Positions 26,333 to 34,713 of a stretch of DNA of 64,000 nt are shown in pieces. Below the pieces are notes generated by a model, which searched no databases, was not told the origin of the DNA, and worked only from the letters and a program-made list of their open reading frames with translations. Source of the DNA: CAYRYU01 sp964428355. Lineage in GTDB: Bacteria > Muiribacteriota > Ozemobacteria > Ozemobacterales > Ozemobacteraceae. Position 1 is the first letter of the stretch; each line of letters opens with the position of its first letter. The position numbers and the translations under genes were made by a program. The stretch spans positions 1-64,000 of the forward strand of contig CAYRYU010000028.1 in assembly GCA_964428355.1 (NCBI GenBank), written 5' to 3'.

Positions 26333-26369
26333 GGAAACCCGAAATCGTCGGTTTGGAAGGAGTGCTGAA

Positions 26370-27968
26370 ATGATGGGATATCGAGCGATGATCTCCTTGT
26401 CCGTCCTTTTTGTCATGATTTGTATCTCCCCGGTTTTCCCGGCTGTGAACCTCAGCTCAACCGAGTTGATCAAGGTGACCAAAAGCGTGGAGGTCAAGAA
26501 GGGGACCGCGCCTTTCCAGTCGGTTCCGGAAAACCTCCAGCTGGCAGGGGCGAAGAAACGCCTCGATGCGGGTGACAAGGTCAAGACAGCGGCACAGAGC
26601 GCGGCGGAAATGGTCCTCAAGGAGACCTGCGTCCTGGCGGTCAAGGAAAAGACCCTTTTCGAGATTCCCGCCGTGGTGGGTCAGGCCGCGATCACGAAAC
26701 TCAAGGCACAGAGCGGCTCTTTCCTGTTCAAGGTCGTCTCGGGGAGCGATTTCAAGGTCGAGACCGCGGATGTGGTCGCAGGCGTAAAGGGAACGCTTTT
26801 CGAGGTCCAGATCGTTGATGACATCGCACCTCTGATCGAGCTCCCCAATCTCTTGATCGGGGTTCCGAACGGCGGTGGCGGGACGACGATCAACGTTTTC
26901 GAAGGCGAGGTCGAGTTGAAGCACGCCCGGACCGGGAAGATCAGGAAACTTCTTCCGGGGGAAGGTCTCGCGGCTCTGGGAGACGGCTTGATGAAACTCG
27001 ACCCCTCGCTTGCCGAAGGGTTCGGAAATCTTCGGAAGTTCAAGCCCCGCGATCTCATCAGGCAGAACTTCGGGCAGGTTGGGGAAGCACTGGCTGACCT
27101 CGCCTCCACGAGGCTCGGCATCTCGCGATTCGCAGGGGAGGGGCTTTCCCTGCCGACCAGGTTTTCGAGTCTCAGAATGGGAATGAGGGAGCTTTCCGAG
27201 GGTCTTCCGGGAAATGTTCGGGATGGAATCCGGGCCTTTCAGGCTGGCCGGAAATTCTGGGGAGGGATCAGGGGAGCGGGAAAAACCCTGAAAGAAGCGG
27301 CGGGGGTCCCCTTCGAACCCTCTTTCGAAAAGGGGAACTTTCCACGTTTCACCGGTTCAACGCTCGTGGGAAAGGGCGAGGTAAGGGAGGGATGGCTGGG
27401 GGCAGGTTGTTTTGTTGCCGTTGCTCCGGATGCCCGCAGTGCCGGAGTGACCATCGAGCCCGCCGAGTCGTCCGGGGGCGATTCCGGGGAGACCCCCTCA
27501 GAGGATGGCCATACCGCGATCCGCCTTCCTGAAACTGGTGGGGAAGCCTGTTTCAGGATCAAGGATTACCTTCGGGGAATCGACGCGCTCGTGACCTATC
27601 GGAGCGACGCTTCGGGACTGACCTCCAACGTTTCTATCAGCCAGGGATCTCTGCTGGTCAGGGCGGCGGGGGAGGGCCGAAAGACCGTTCTCGGGCAGGG
27701 CCAGGCGTTCGCGGTGTCCACCGGCCCGGATGGGAACATCCAACCCGTAACCCCGTCGTCTCCCAGCCTGGTCGTTCCCGAGCTCGTCCAGTTCAAGTTT
27801 TCCGCGGACAGCGAGGTGGAAAGGCAGAAGAAGGAACACGATGCGAGGCAGAAAAAGGCTCAGGGTGAAGTGAAACAACAGTTCCAGGAAGCGGTGAAAA
27901 ACCCGGAAGCTGCCAAGAAAAAGGTCAAGGACTTCGGGAAAGCGCTCAAAGGGTTTTTCAAGAGATAG
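26370..27968 (+). CDS. Secreted FecR-like domain protein
   Basis: 532 residues from ATG 26370, preceded by AAGGAG at 7 bases. A signal peptide (to about residue 25, CISPVFPA) precedes a FecR-like region (about 30-190). This reads DAGDKVKTAAQSAAEMVL, LFKVVSGSDFKVETADVVA, VKGTLFEVQI, INVFEGEVELKH and RKLLPGEGL, the typical order of a sheath-like FecR domain (wave after wave of short beta strands ending with a G(E/Q)G turn). A weaker second copy lies at about 385-455 (SISQGSLLVRAAGEGRKTVLGQGQAFAV). The C-terminus is a Lys/Gln-rich helix. Unlike classical FecR there is no anti-sigma cytoplasmic tail and no sigma-factor gene beside it. The CHASE2 cyclase follows downstream after a repeat. Confidence 0.75.
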   Translation: MMGYRAMISLSVLFVMICISPVFPAVNLSSTELIKVTKSVEVKKGTAPFQSVPENLQLAGAKKRLDAGDKVKTAAQSAAEMVLKETCVLAVKEKTLFEIPAVVGQAAITKLKAQSGSFLFKVVSGSDFKVETADVVAGVKGTLFEVQIVDDIAPLIELPNLLIGVPNGGGGTTINVFEGEVELKHARTGKIRKLLPGEGLAALGDGLMKLDPSLAEGFGNLRKFKPRDLIRQNFGQVGEALADLASTRLGISRFAGEGLSLPTRFSSLRMGMRELSEGLPGNVRDGIRAFQAGRKFWGGIRGAGKTLKEAAGVPFEPSFEKGNFPRFTGSTLVGKGEVREGWLGAGCFVAVAPDARSAGVTIEPAESSGGDSGETPSEDGHTAIRLPETGGEACFRIKDYLRGIDALVTYRSDASGLTSNVSISQGSLLVRAAGEGRKTVLGQGQAFAVSTGPDGNIQPVTPSSPSLVVPELVQFKFSADSEVERQKKEHDARQKKAQGEVKQQFQEAVKNPEAAKKKVKDFGKALKGFFKR

Positions 27969-27998
27969 ATGGACACCTTAGCAGGTCTGCTGTTGGAA

Positions 27999-28108
27999 TT
28001 GCCACGGAGGCACAGAGCCACAGAGGTGGTCGACGAATCGGACAGGGGTGTTTCACTTTTTCGGATACCCCGGGCTTTCTCTGTGTTCTCTGCCATTCTG
28101 TGGCACTC
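27999..28108. repeat. Imperfect inverted-repeat element (MITE/REP-like) between genes
   Basis: Left arm about 27999-28027 (GCCACGGAGGCACAGAGCC...) and right arm about 28075-28108 (...CTCTGCCATTCTGTGGCA) are imperfect reverse complements around a unique centre. Such CACAGAG-rich palindromes recur between genes in many environmental genomes, from memory. It carries no ORF and separates the FecR-like gene from the CHASE2 cyclase. Confidence 0.5.
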
Positions 28109-28139
28109 CTTGTCAGAAACTTTGCTAAAGCCTCGATAA

Positions 28140-31100
28140 ATGCCATTTTTCTCGAGGGAGCGTTTTCGCCGGGGATCGCTCTGGATCGCGATCGGGGTCG
28201 TCCTGCTGGGTTGCATCCCGGGCGGACCCGCGCGATTGGCCCTCTGGTTCGAAAGCAAGAGCCTCGACCTCTTCTTCCTGGTTCTGCCCTTCCCCCCGCC
28301 CGAGCATCCGGTGGTCATCGCGGCACGTGACCAGACCTTGATCGAACTGGCAGGGGAGGATTCCGGGCGCGAGGCCACCGCCCGGGCACTCCGAAAGCTT
28401 GCCTCCGCGGGAGCGAAGGCCGTAGGTATCGATTTCATCTACGACCAGGCGAGGGATGCCTCCGAAGATGCCGATCTGGGAGCCGCATTCCGGGCCACTC
28501 CCGGAACCGTCGTTGCGGAGCGGTTCAAGCCCAGGTCCGCGGTGGGGGCGGGAGGCATCGAAACCATCTCGATCTCCGATGAACGGGCAACGCGGCCTCC
28601 CCCGCCACTCTCCCTGTACGAACCTCTCGTCGGGGAAGCGGCGAATCGTGGTCTGGTCAACATTCTGCCCGACGGGGACCGGGTCGTCCGCTCCCTTCCC
28701 CTGGCTTTCCACCCGGACGGGGAAGGGGAATTCCGGCCAACGCTGGGTTTCGCTACATGGATCCACGGCCTTCTGGCTTCGATACCTGAAGGATCCTGGG
28801 CTTCGGCCGCCACGAGGGCCCTGGGCATACGGGGGCTTCCGGGGGGAAAGCTCCGGCCGGACGATCCCGCTTTTGTTGCCTCCGCATCGGAGGTCCTGCG
28901 GGGGATGTTCGCCGACGCCCCGTACCGGTTCACGGGTCTGAACCATGAAGGGTTGAACGGAATCCTGCGGAGAAGCGAACTGATCGCTGCTGCCCTTCAA
29001 GTGGTTCGGGGTTGCGATCCGGAGGTTCGCCGCGCATGGCTGGATGTTGCCCGTGGGCTCGATCTGGGGAGCCTTCCTGCGCGTACCCGACTCACCCTTC
29101 CCTTCAGTGCCCTGCCCTGGTTCGGCGATTTCGACCGCCCCCTGCTCAGAATTCCGTTCACTCGTTATTCCGGGCCCATGAAAGGGGATGGCATTCCAGT
29201 GATCTCTCTCGGGACACTCGCTTTCGGAAAGACCCCGGGGGGAAGCGCCCGGATCGAGGTGGGGGAGGAAAAAACGCCTTCTCCGGCCTCTGACCCGGGC
29301 TTTGCCCGGTCATTGGCCTTCTCTTTCTCGCCGGTCGGGACGGGGACACTGTGCGGCCAGGTCTTCGAGTTCGACGGGACACCGGCTTCCGGGGTCGATG
29401 CGATCTGCCGTTCCGGCGATAGCCCTTTCTGGGGTCATTCACTGAGCGACGGATCGGGATCCTACCGGTTCGTGTCCCTCCCGCCCGGGACCTTTTCGAT
29501 CGAGCTTCGACGGTTTGTCGGAAACACTCTGCAAAGGCTCGAACTGCTGGATGGCGCCGTCGTCGGGGACTCTTCCCCTTCCTCCGGAACGGTTCCCGTG
29601 GCTTTTCTTCTCCCGCAGACCATTTCATTGGAAGGAACCGTTCCGCCGGTGCCGGAGATGCGAAGTCTGGTTCTCGAGGCGGACGGGGTTTTCACCTCCC
29701 GTGTCGCGTCGGATGGGTGCCTCCCTCTCAGAAACCTTCCCGCGGGATTCCAGTTCAATCTTCTCGACGTCTCCGACCAGGAGGCGGGCTCGGCCCCGAC
29801 GGGAATTTCCATAGCGTCCTCATCGACCCGGGCTATTTCGGAAGCCTGTGGAATACCGCTTGCGGGCCGCCGCGTCGCACTCACCGAAGCCGCCGCCCCC
29901 TGGAAGAGGGTTTTTCGGGCCTCCGTCGACCTTCCCCCCGGGAATTCATCCTTCGTCATTTCGGGTTTGGGCCCTGCGCTCGGAGCATCGATCCTCGGAG
30001 TGCGGGAGGGTTGCTTGGAAACCCGGGCTTCACCGGCGGAAACCGATCTCCTGGTTGGCGAGGAATGCCGGCTCGCGACCTTCCCCGCGGACGTTCGTGG
30101 GGCGGTCGGGACAACGGTCTTTTCAGGAAGGGTCGAAAACGTCGGGACGGGGTGCGAAGTTCTTCTTCTTCCCTCGTCGGGGGCGCTTGTCAGGACCACC
30201 CTGAATGAAGGGGCACTCTCCGTTCGTCTTCCGGTCGGGGAATGCGAGCTCCTTGCGGATGACGGGGCCCGGAGGGGACGCATCGACCCGATCAGGACAA
30301 TCGTTCAGGGGCGTGCAATCTTCCTGGGAACCACCCTTATCGAAGACCAGGATTTTGTTTCCACCCCGGTCAACTTCCTTGACGGGGAGTTCCGGCAGAT
30401 GCCCGGGGTGAACCTCCATGCTCACCTCGTTTCCACGCTCGACCGTGCCCAATTCCTGTATCCCTTGCCGGTCCACCCGGATGCTGCACCGCGGACCTGG
30501 CCCCTCAGGCTCCTGTTGATTCTTGCGCCTTTGTTTCTGGTTCTCGACCACCTGTTCACCACTTGGGGCGCTTTGCGCGCCGGGGCTGCGGTCTTCGGTC
30601 TCGCTGGCGTCTGGATCATTTTTGCGGGCCTGCTTTTCAAGGCGGGCTATCTGCTGCCCTTCGCAATTCCCATCCTCTCCCTCGCAACGTTCGGAGGGGC
30701 TCGGGGGTACGGGGCCTATGTCGACTCTCGGGATCTGGAGAAGCGGACCCGGTTCACTTTCGGCCGGTTCGTTTCGGCGGCCATGGTCGACCAGATCCTC
30801 CGGGATCCCGACTCGGTAAAACCGGGCGGGGAAAAGCGGGAATTGTCGATCATTTTCACCGACCTTGCAGGATTCACCTCCATTTCGGAGGCGTTGAGCC
30901 CCGAGGAGTTGGTAGCCCTGATGAACGAATACCTTGGAGAGATGACCGCGATACTTTTCCAACACGGCGGGACTCTCGACAAGTACATCGGGGATGCGCT
31001 GATGGGGTTTTGGAATTTCCCGACGGAAAAGTCCGGTCACGCGCTCGATGCCTGTCGGTGTGCCATCGCCATGCAAAGAAGACTTGCCGTTCTTCGCGAA

Positions 31101-31622
31101 CGTTGGAAAGACCGGGGGCTTCCGGTGGTAGCGATGCGTGCGGGCATCAATACGGCCGATTGCATCGTGGGCTTCATCGGAAGCGACATGCAGATGAACT
31201 TCACCTGCATGGGGGACGGGGTCAATCTGGCCTCGCGTCTCGAAGGTGCCAACAAAGCCTACGGGACCCTCATGATGATCGCCGAATCCACCCGGAATGC
31301 GATCGAGGGAAAGGGCATCCGGACGAGGTTCCTCGACTTCCTGGCGGTGAAGGGCAAGGAAAAACCCATCCGGACGTTCGAGCTGATTGGAGAGGAAGGC
31401 ACCGACGACGAAATCTGGAAGAAGGTCCTTCCCGCGTATGAAGCGGGGATCAGAAAATACCTGGCGAGGTCATGGGACTGCTCGATCGTGGATTTCCAGC
31501 GTGTCTTGGAAGTCCGGCCCGATGACGGTCCCGCCAAAACGTACATCGATCGGTGCCGCGCTTTCCAGGCAGATCCACCCGACGAGAAATGGGACGGAAG
31601 CTTCCACCTGAAAACGAAATAG
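28140..31622 (+). CDS. CHASE2-type adenylate cyclase with inserted beta-domain region
   Basis: 1160 residues. An N-terminal helix leads into a CHASE2-like sensor (about 30-380: VVIAARDQTLIELAG, LASAGAKAVGIDFIYD, RGLVNILPDGDRVVRSLPL). Next is an extra region of about 370 residues that begins with a carboxypeptidase-regulatory-like module (GTLCGQVFEFDGTPASGVDA ... LSDGSGSYRFVSLPPGTFSI). Three membrane helices follow (about 787-855), then a complete class III cyclase domain (about 900-1090). The catalytic signature is intact: FTDLAGFTSISE, DKYIGDALMGF and MNFTCMGDGVNLASRLEG. It should make cAMP from ATP as a homodimer. The start has no clear Shine-Dalgarno. The FecR-like gene upstream is a possible signalling partner. 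Confidence 0.85.
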   Translation: MPFFSRERFRRGSLWIAIGVVLLGCIPGGPARLALWFESKSLDLFFLVLPFPPPEHPVVIAARDQTLIELAGEDSGREATARALRKLASAGAKAVGIDFIYDQARDASEDADLGAAFRATPGTVVAERFKPRSAVGAGGIETISISDERATRPPPPLSLYEPLVGEAANRGLVNILPDGDRVVRSLPLAFHPDGEGEFRPTLGFATWIHGLLASIPEGSWASAATRALGIRGLPGGKLRPDDPAFVASASEVLRGMFADAPYRFTGLNHEGLNGILRRSELIAAALQVVRGCDPEVRRAWLDVARGLDLGSLPARTRLTLPFSALPWFGDFDRPLLRIPFTRYSGPMKGDGIPVISLGTLAFGKTPGGSARIEVGEEKTPSPASDPGFARSLAFSFSPVGTGTLCGQVFEFDGTPASGVDAICRSGDSPFWGHSLSDGSGSYRFVSLPPGTFSIELRRFVGNTLQRLELLDGAVVGDSSPSSGTVPVAFLLPQTISLEGTVPPVPEMRSLVLEADGVFTSRVASDGCLPLRNLPAGFQFNLLDVSDQEAGSAPTGISIASSSTRAISEACGIPLAGRRVALTEAAAPWKRVFRASVDLPPGNSSFVISGLGPALGASILGVREGCLETRASPAETDLLVGEECRLATFPADVRGAVGTTVFSGRVENVGTGCEVLLLPSSGALVRTTLNEGALSVRLPVGECELLADDGARRGRIDPIRTIVQGRAIFLGTTLIEDQDFVSTPVNFLDGEFRQMPGVNLHAHLVSTLDRAQFLYPLPVHPDAAPRTWPLRLLLILAPLFLVLDHLFTTWGALRAGAAVFGLAGVWIIFAGLLFKAGYLLPFAIPILSLATFGGARGYGAYVDSRDLEKRTRFTFGRFVSAAMVDQILRDPDSVKPGGEKRELSIIFTDLAGFTSISEALSPEELVALMNEYLGEMTAILFQHGGTLDKYIGDALMGFWNFPTEKSGHALDACRCAIAMQRRLAVLRERWKDRGLPVVAMRAGINTADCIVGFIGSDMQMNFTCMGDGVNLASRLEGANKAYGTLMMIAESTRNAIEGKGIRTRFLDFLAVKGKEKPIRTFELIGEEGTDDEIWKKVLPAYEAGIRKYLARSWDCSIVDFQRVLEVRPDDGPAKTYIDRCRAFQADPPDEKWDGSFHLKTK

Positions 31623-31861
31623 ACTGCGCCGATAGGCTCCTTGCAGTCCCGGCTTGAGGTCGCCGGCTGGTATTCGCCGTTTTGTTTTCGCTGGTTTGTA
31701 GGCGCCGGCTTAAGCAGGGGCGTCTTCGTCGCCATCGGGATGCATAATCCGTGTGACGCAAGAATCCAGCGTTGACGAAAAACCCGCAAGAAACGTCTCC
31801 AGATCGACCAATTTTCGGCGTACCCCGGGAGGGAAATCTTGTGTTTTGGCGATTTCCGCTG
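31623..31861. other. Intergenic region with a GCCGGC-containing repeat-like stretch
   Basis: No gene seen. The part at about 31640-31720 contains two related GCCGGC(T/G) segments spaced by T-rich sequence, similar in style to intergenic palindromes of other genomes. It may contain the end of the cyclase transcript, but there is no clean terminator. Confidence 0.3.
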
Positions 31862-31878
31862 TGGCATTCTTCTTGCTT
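31862..31878 (+). promoter_or_regulatory. Sigma54 promoter for the 31920-34308 unit
   Basis: TGGCATTCTTCTTGCTT matches TGGCAC-N5-TTGCT. The GG (31863-31864) and GC (31875-31876) dinucleotides are spaced by exactly 10 bases, as sigma54 requires. Transcription would start near 31888, leaving a leader of about 32 bases with AGGAGG. A NtrC-type activator would be required; no such gene is in the window. Confidence 0.7.
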
Positions 31879-31919
31879 GAAAATTGTCCCTAGACAAATA
31901 GCAGTTAGGAGGAAGTTGG

Positions 31920-32957
31920 ATGGCTCGGAAGCTTACGATTTTGTTCTTGATCAGTCTGATCATGGCCTCCCCCAGTTTCGCCCTCGAGAAGGGGAGCCTC
32001 AAGTCCGCGATGGACGATTTATCCCAGGGGATCTCCCAGACCGCTTACACCCTGCAGGAAAAAGAGAATTCCGCCGAGCGCGACGTTTACGATTCCGCCG
32101 CTGACAAGGCCGACCGCGCCGAAAAGGAAGTCCGCGCGATGGTTTCCGGAATCGAAACCGCTGCCGATCTCCAGGCCGCCCTCGACGAGGTCAAGGAGTT
32201 CGGGACCGGCGATGCCCTCCACTCACACACCTCCGCAATCGTGGTCAAGATGCTCAAAGAACGGGCCGCCTTCCTCAAGCTCGAGGAACCCAAGGCGGGC
32301 GCCGATCTCGAAGCTGCCGAAGGGGCGGTTCGGGCAACCGTTTCGGAGCGGGTCGCCAAACCCGAGGACCTCCTGAACCTCAACCAGCAGAAACTCATCA
32401 TGGTCCAGACCCCGGTTGCCGAAGCGGTCATCTCGGTTTCCGACAACAAGGAAAACCGCCGGATCACGGCTCTCGAGGCGATGCTCGATCGCCACGAGAT
32501 CAGGATCCTCTCCTCCCGCAAGGACGAGTCGGGCGACCAACCCGTAATGAACTACTACGTCTCCGGAAAGAAGTTCGTCCTCGAAGCCCTCATGAGGAAC
32601 TTCAACGGAACCGAAGTTTCCGGCAACCTCAAAGCCGTCATGAAGATCACCACCGGCGGATTCTGGGGGAAGGACAGCGTCGAAGTCACCGTCACCCCGA
32701 AGGCGGGGGAACCCGAGAAGGGGACGCTTTCCTGGTACCAGGCCGTTCTCGAAAAGGATCCCTTCAACTGGTTGGCTCAGAACGACTATTCCAAGCTCCA
32801 GGTCGTCGGCAAGCCCGAAACCGTGGGCGGGGAGCAGAAGTTGCGGCTGAAGAACGCCAAGCTCGAGATCTGGGTCATCGCCGCCAACGGCACCCTCAAG
32901 GATGCCATCTACTTCAACTCCACTGAGTTCGGCGACGTCTATGTGGCCGCCAAGTAA
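31920..32957 (+). CDS. Secreted protein of unknown function, sigma54-type promoter
   Basis: 345 residues with AGGAGG 8 bases before ATG 31920 and a signal peptide (LFLISLIMASPSFA). The first half is acidic and helical (EKENSAERDVYDSAADKADR), likely coiled coil. The second half is mixed, with an NYYVSGKKFVLEALMRNF stretch, a beta-rich part (LKAVMKITTGGFWGKDSVEV) and a C-terminal LRLKNAKLEIWVIAANG. No family is recognised. Codon third positions are dominated by C, more so than in neighbours, which usually marks high expression. Its stop is 16 bp before the next gene. The pair has its own sigma54 promoter and terminator and forms a discrete two-gene operon. Confidence 0.65.
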   Translation: MARKLTILFLISLIMASPSFALEKGSLKSAMDDLSQGISQTAYTLQEKENSAERDVYDSAADKADRAEKEVRAMVSGIETAADLQAALDEVKEFGTGDALHSHTSAIVVKMLKERAAFLKLEEPKAGADLEAAEGAVRATVSERVAKPEDLLNLNQQKLIMVQTPVAEAVISVSDNKENRRITALEAMLDRHEIRILSSRKDESGDQPVMNYYVSGKKFVLEALMRNFNGTEVSGNLKAVMKITTGGFWGKDSVEVTVTPKAGEPEKGTLSWYQAVLEKDPFNWLAQNDYSKLQVVGKPETVGGEQKLRLKNAKLEIWVIAANGTLKDAIYFNSTEFGDVYVAAK

Positions 32958-32973
32958 GGAAGGAGCGAAGAAT

Positions 32974-34308
32974 ATGATCAGCAAGAAACTCGTCAAGCTG
33001 CTTGCCGGAGTTCTGACCGCCGGAATCCTCTTCATCCCGGGCCTCGGATTCGCCGCCGACGAAACCGATATCGAGAAGATCGAGAAACAGCTCATCCAGA
33101 AGGAAACCGAGCTTCTCGATCCGGAGCTCAGGCTGGACAAACTCATCGTCGAGCGTGCCAAGCTCGACGGAATGGGCGGATGGTTCCAGGGAAGCAAGAA
33201 GAAGGAACTCGAACGCCAGATGGCGGAGTGCCAGACCAAGATCGACGGGATCTCGGGCCAGATGAAAGCCCTTCAGGGGCAGGTCCAGGAGATGGTCTAC
33301 GCGGTTGCTTACTCCTACGAGCAGAAAGGCAACTTCCAGAAGGCCATAGAGTATTATCTCAAGGTTGAACGGCAGGACGACAAGGTCATCACCCGGATCG
33401 CCAGCTGCTACAAGGCGATGAAGGAATACGAACAGGCCATCCAGTGGTTTCTGAAACTTTCCCAGACCGATGCCAACCTCCTCGAGGTCGTCGACTGCTA
33501 CAAGCTCGACGGCCGGATGAAGGAAGCGATCTATTGGCTGTTCAAGATCCTCGAGCCCTTCCAGGCCAATCCCGCTGAAACCACTGCCCTCCAGCTCATC
33601 GAAACCTACGACTATCCCGCCAAGAAGACCGATTACCCCGATTTCAACCTTCGGTTGTCCGACATCTACCTCCGGAAGGCCACCCTCAACTACCCCCAGA
33701 ACATGGTCCAGTCCAAGGCCGACTACTCCAAGGCGGTCGAACTCATCGCCCAGGGAACCGACCCCAAGACCGCGAGTTTCGCAATCATGACCCGGTATCA
33801 GAAGCAGCTGGATGCCGCCCTGGACATGCTCGACCAGCAGAAGGAAGCCGCCGAGCGGAACTACGAGAACATGTTGCGGGAAGCCAGGAGCGCGATCGAG
33901 GATGCCGAACACCGCCTCCGGCGCGCCGAACGTGAGGCCGAGGACGATTATCGCCGCCGCCTCGAATACGCCCAGAGGGAAATCCAGCAGGCCGAAAGGG
34001 AGCTCCAACAGGCCCAGCACGCAGCCACCCCGTCCGCCCAGCTGATCGACCAGGCACGCCAGAAACTCGACCAGGCACGGAAACAATACCAGTGGGTTTC
34101 CGCCAGTCACATGCAGATCGTGGACGATTACGTCCGCCCCTACCGCCGCAAGGTCCAGGAAGCCCGGGACAACTACGACAGGATCGTCCGCGACCGCACC
34201 GAGATCATCGAGCGTTACATCGCCCCCTACAAGCAGCAGGTCGCGAATGCCCGCGCCGCTTTCGAGATGATCCGCACCCTCCACGAAGGAGTCTACGGGT
34301 TCCAGTGA
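32974..34308 (+). CDS. Secreted TPR and coiled-coil protein
   Basis: 444 residues from ATG 32974 (GGAG 9 bases upstream). A signal peptide (to about residue 27, FIPGLGFA) precedes a helical hairpin (28-95), a TPR region (about 105-230: AVAYSYEQKGNFQKAIEYYL, RIASCYKAMKEYEQAIQWFL, VVDCYKLDGRMKEAIYWLF) and a long coiled coil (about 285-444) rich in Arg, Glu and Gln. The last part has an internal repeat (DDYVRPYRRKVQEARDNYDR and ERYIAPYKQQVANAR). It is co-transcribed with the preceding gene. A rod-like periplasmic or cell-surface scaffold is the most economical reading. Codon use is as C-biased as the preceding gene, again suggesting high expression. Confidence 0.7.
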   Translation: MISKKLVKLLAGVLTAGILFIPGLGFAADETDIEKIEKQLIQKETELLDPELRLDKLIVERAKLDGMGGWFQGSKKKELERQMAECQTKIDGISGQMKALQGQVQEMVYAVAYSYEQKGNFQKAIEYYLKVERQDDKVITRIASCYKAMKEYEQAIQWFLKLSQTDANLLEVVDCYKLDGRMKEAIYWLFKILEPFQANPAETTALQLIETYDYPAKKTDYPDFNLRLSDIYLRKATLNYPQNMVQSKADYSKAVELIAQGTDPKTASFAIMTRYQKQLDAALDMLDQQKEAAERNYENMLREARSAIEDAEHRLRRAEREAEDDYRRRLEYAQREIQQAERELQQAQHAATPSAQLIDQARQKLDQARKQYQWVSASHMQIVDDYVRPYRRKVQEARDNYDRIVRDRTEIIERYIAPYKQQVANARAAFEMIRTLHEGVYGFQ

Positions 34309-34342
34309 CGTCCTGAATCCCGACCCTGAACACCAGAAGCTA

Positions 34343-34374
34343 GGGTGATCCAACCGGATCACCCCAGTTTTGTT
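34343..34374 (+). terminator. Intrinsic terminator of the 31920-34308 operon
   Basis: Stem of 9 bp (34343-34351 with 34356-34364), loop AACC, followed by CAGTTTTGTT. Confidence 0.75.
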
Positions 34375-34424
34375 ATGGGCTCCAGCATTTCTTCCGTCCC
34401 GGAAGACAGCGGAGATTGCTTTTT

Positions 34425-34473
34425 AAAACGGGGACATGAGAATCTTTTCAAAAGATTCTCATGTCCCCATTTT
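34425..34473. repeat. Long near-perfect palindrome (REP-like)
   Basis: 34430-34448 and 34450-34468 are exact reverse complements (19 bp) around a single C. The flanking AAAA and TTTT extend the pairing after one mismatch. The GGGGACATGAGAATC arm resembles arms of REP elements mobilised by Y1 transposases, by memory; no transposase is present. Confidence 0.7.
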
Positions 34474-34632
34474 AAAGGTACCGGTTTGCATTTCCGGGAA
34501 ATTCCTCAAGTCCGATTCTCCAAATTGGGAAGGGAAAATATCTTTCTCGAATGTAAAAATTTTTTTCGGCCTTTTCGATGCGGGTACAACCCAAATGCCT
34601 GCCAATTGCCTTTGTTCCATTTGAACGAGAAT

Positions 34633-34649
34633 TGGCATGATTCTTGTTC
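34633..34649 (+). promoter_or_regulatory. Sigma54-like promoter for the pilin/giant-protein operon
   Basis: TTGGCATGATTCTTGTTCC (starting 34632) has GG at 34634-34635, ten bases, then GT where GC is usual, and TTG just before. It resembles the better site at 31862 and lies about 65 bases before the first start codon. Confidence 0.45.
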
Positions 34650-34713
34650 CATCTATTGGAGGAGATCTATTTGACCAGGGAATGAGAGTCGCGTTAGAAT
34701 CAAGGAAGAAGGG

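Larger units (their letters stand above)
34309..34713. other. 405-bp intergenic region with terminator, long palindrome and sigma54-like site
   Basis: No gene found. From left to right it holds the terminator of the preceding operon (34343-34374), a near-perfect 19-bp palindrome (34425-34473), an AT-rich stretch (34500-34620) and a sigma54-like site (34633-34649). The AT-rich part could hold enhancer sites for a sigma54 activator or an UP-like element. Confidence 0.5.

Noticed and set aside
32914..34362. A 482-codon minus-strand frame opposite the TPR/coiled-coil gene
   Set aside because: Composition (Val/Leu/Gly/Asp only) mirrors the C-rich codons of the opposite strand.
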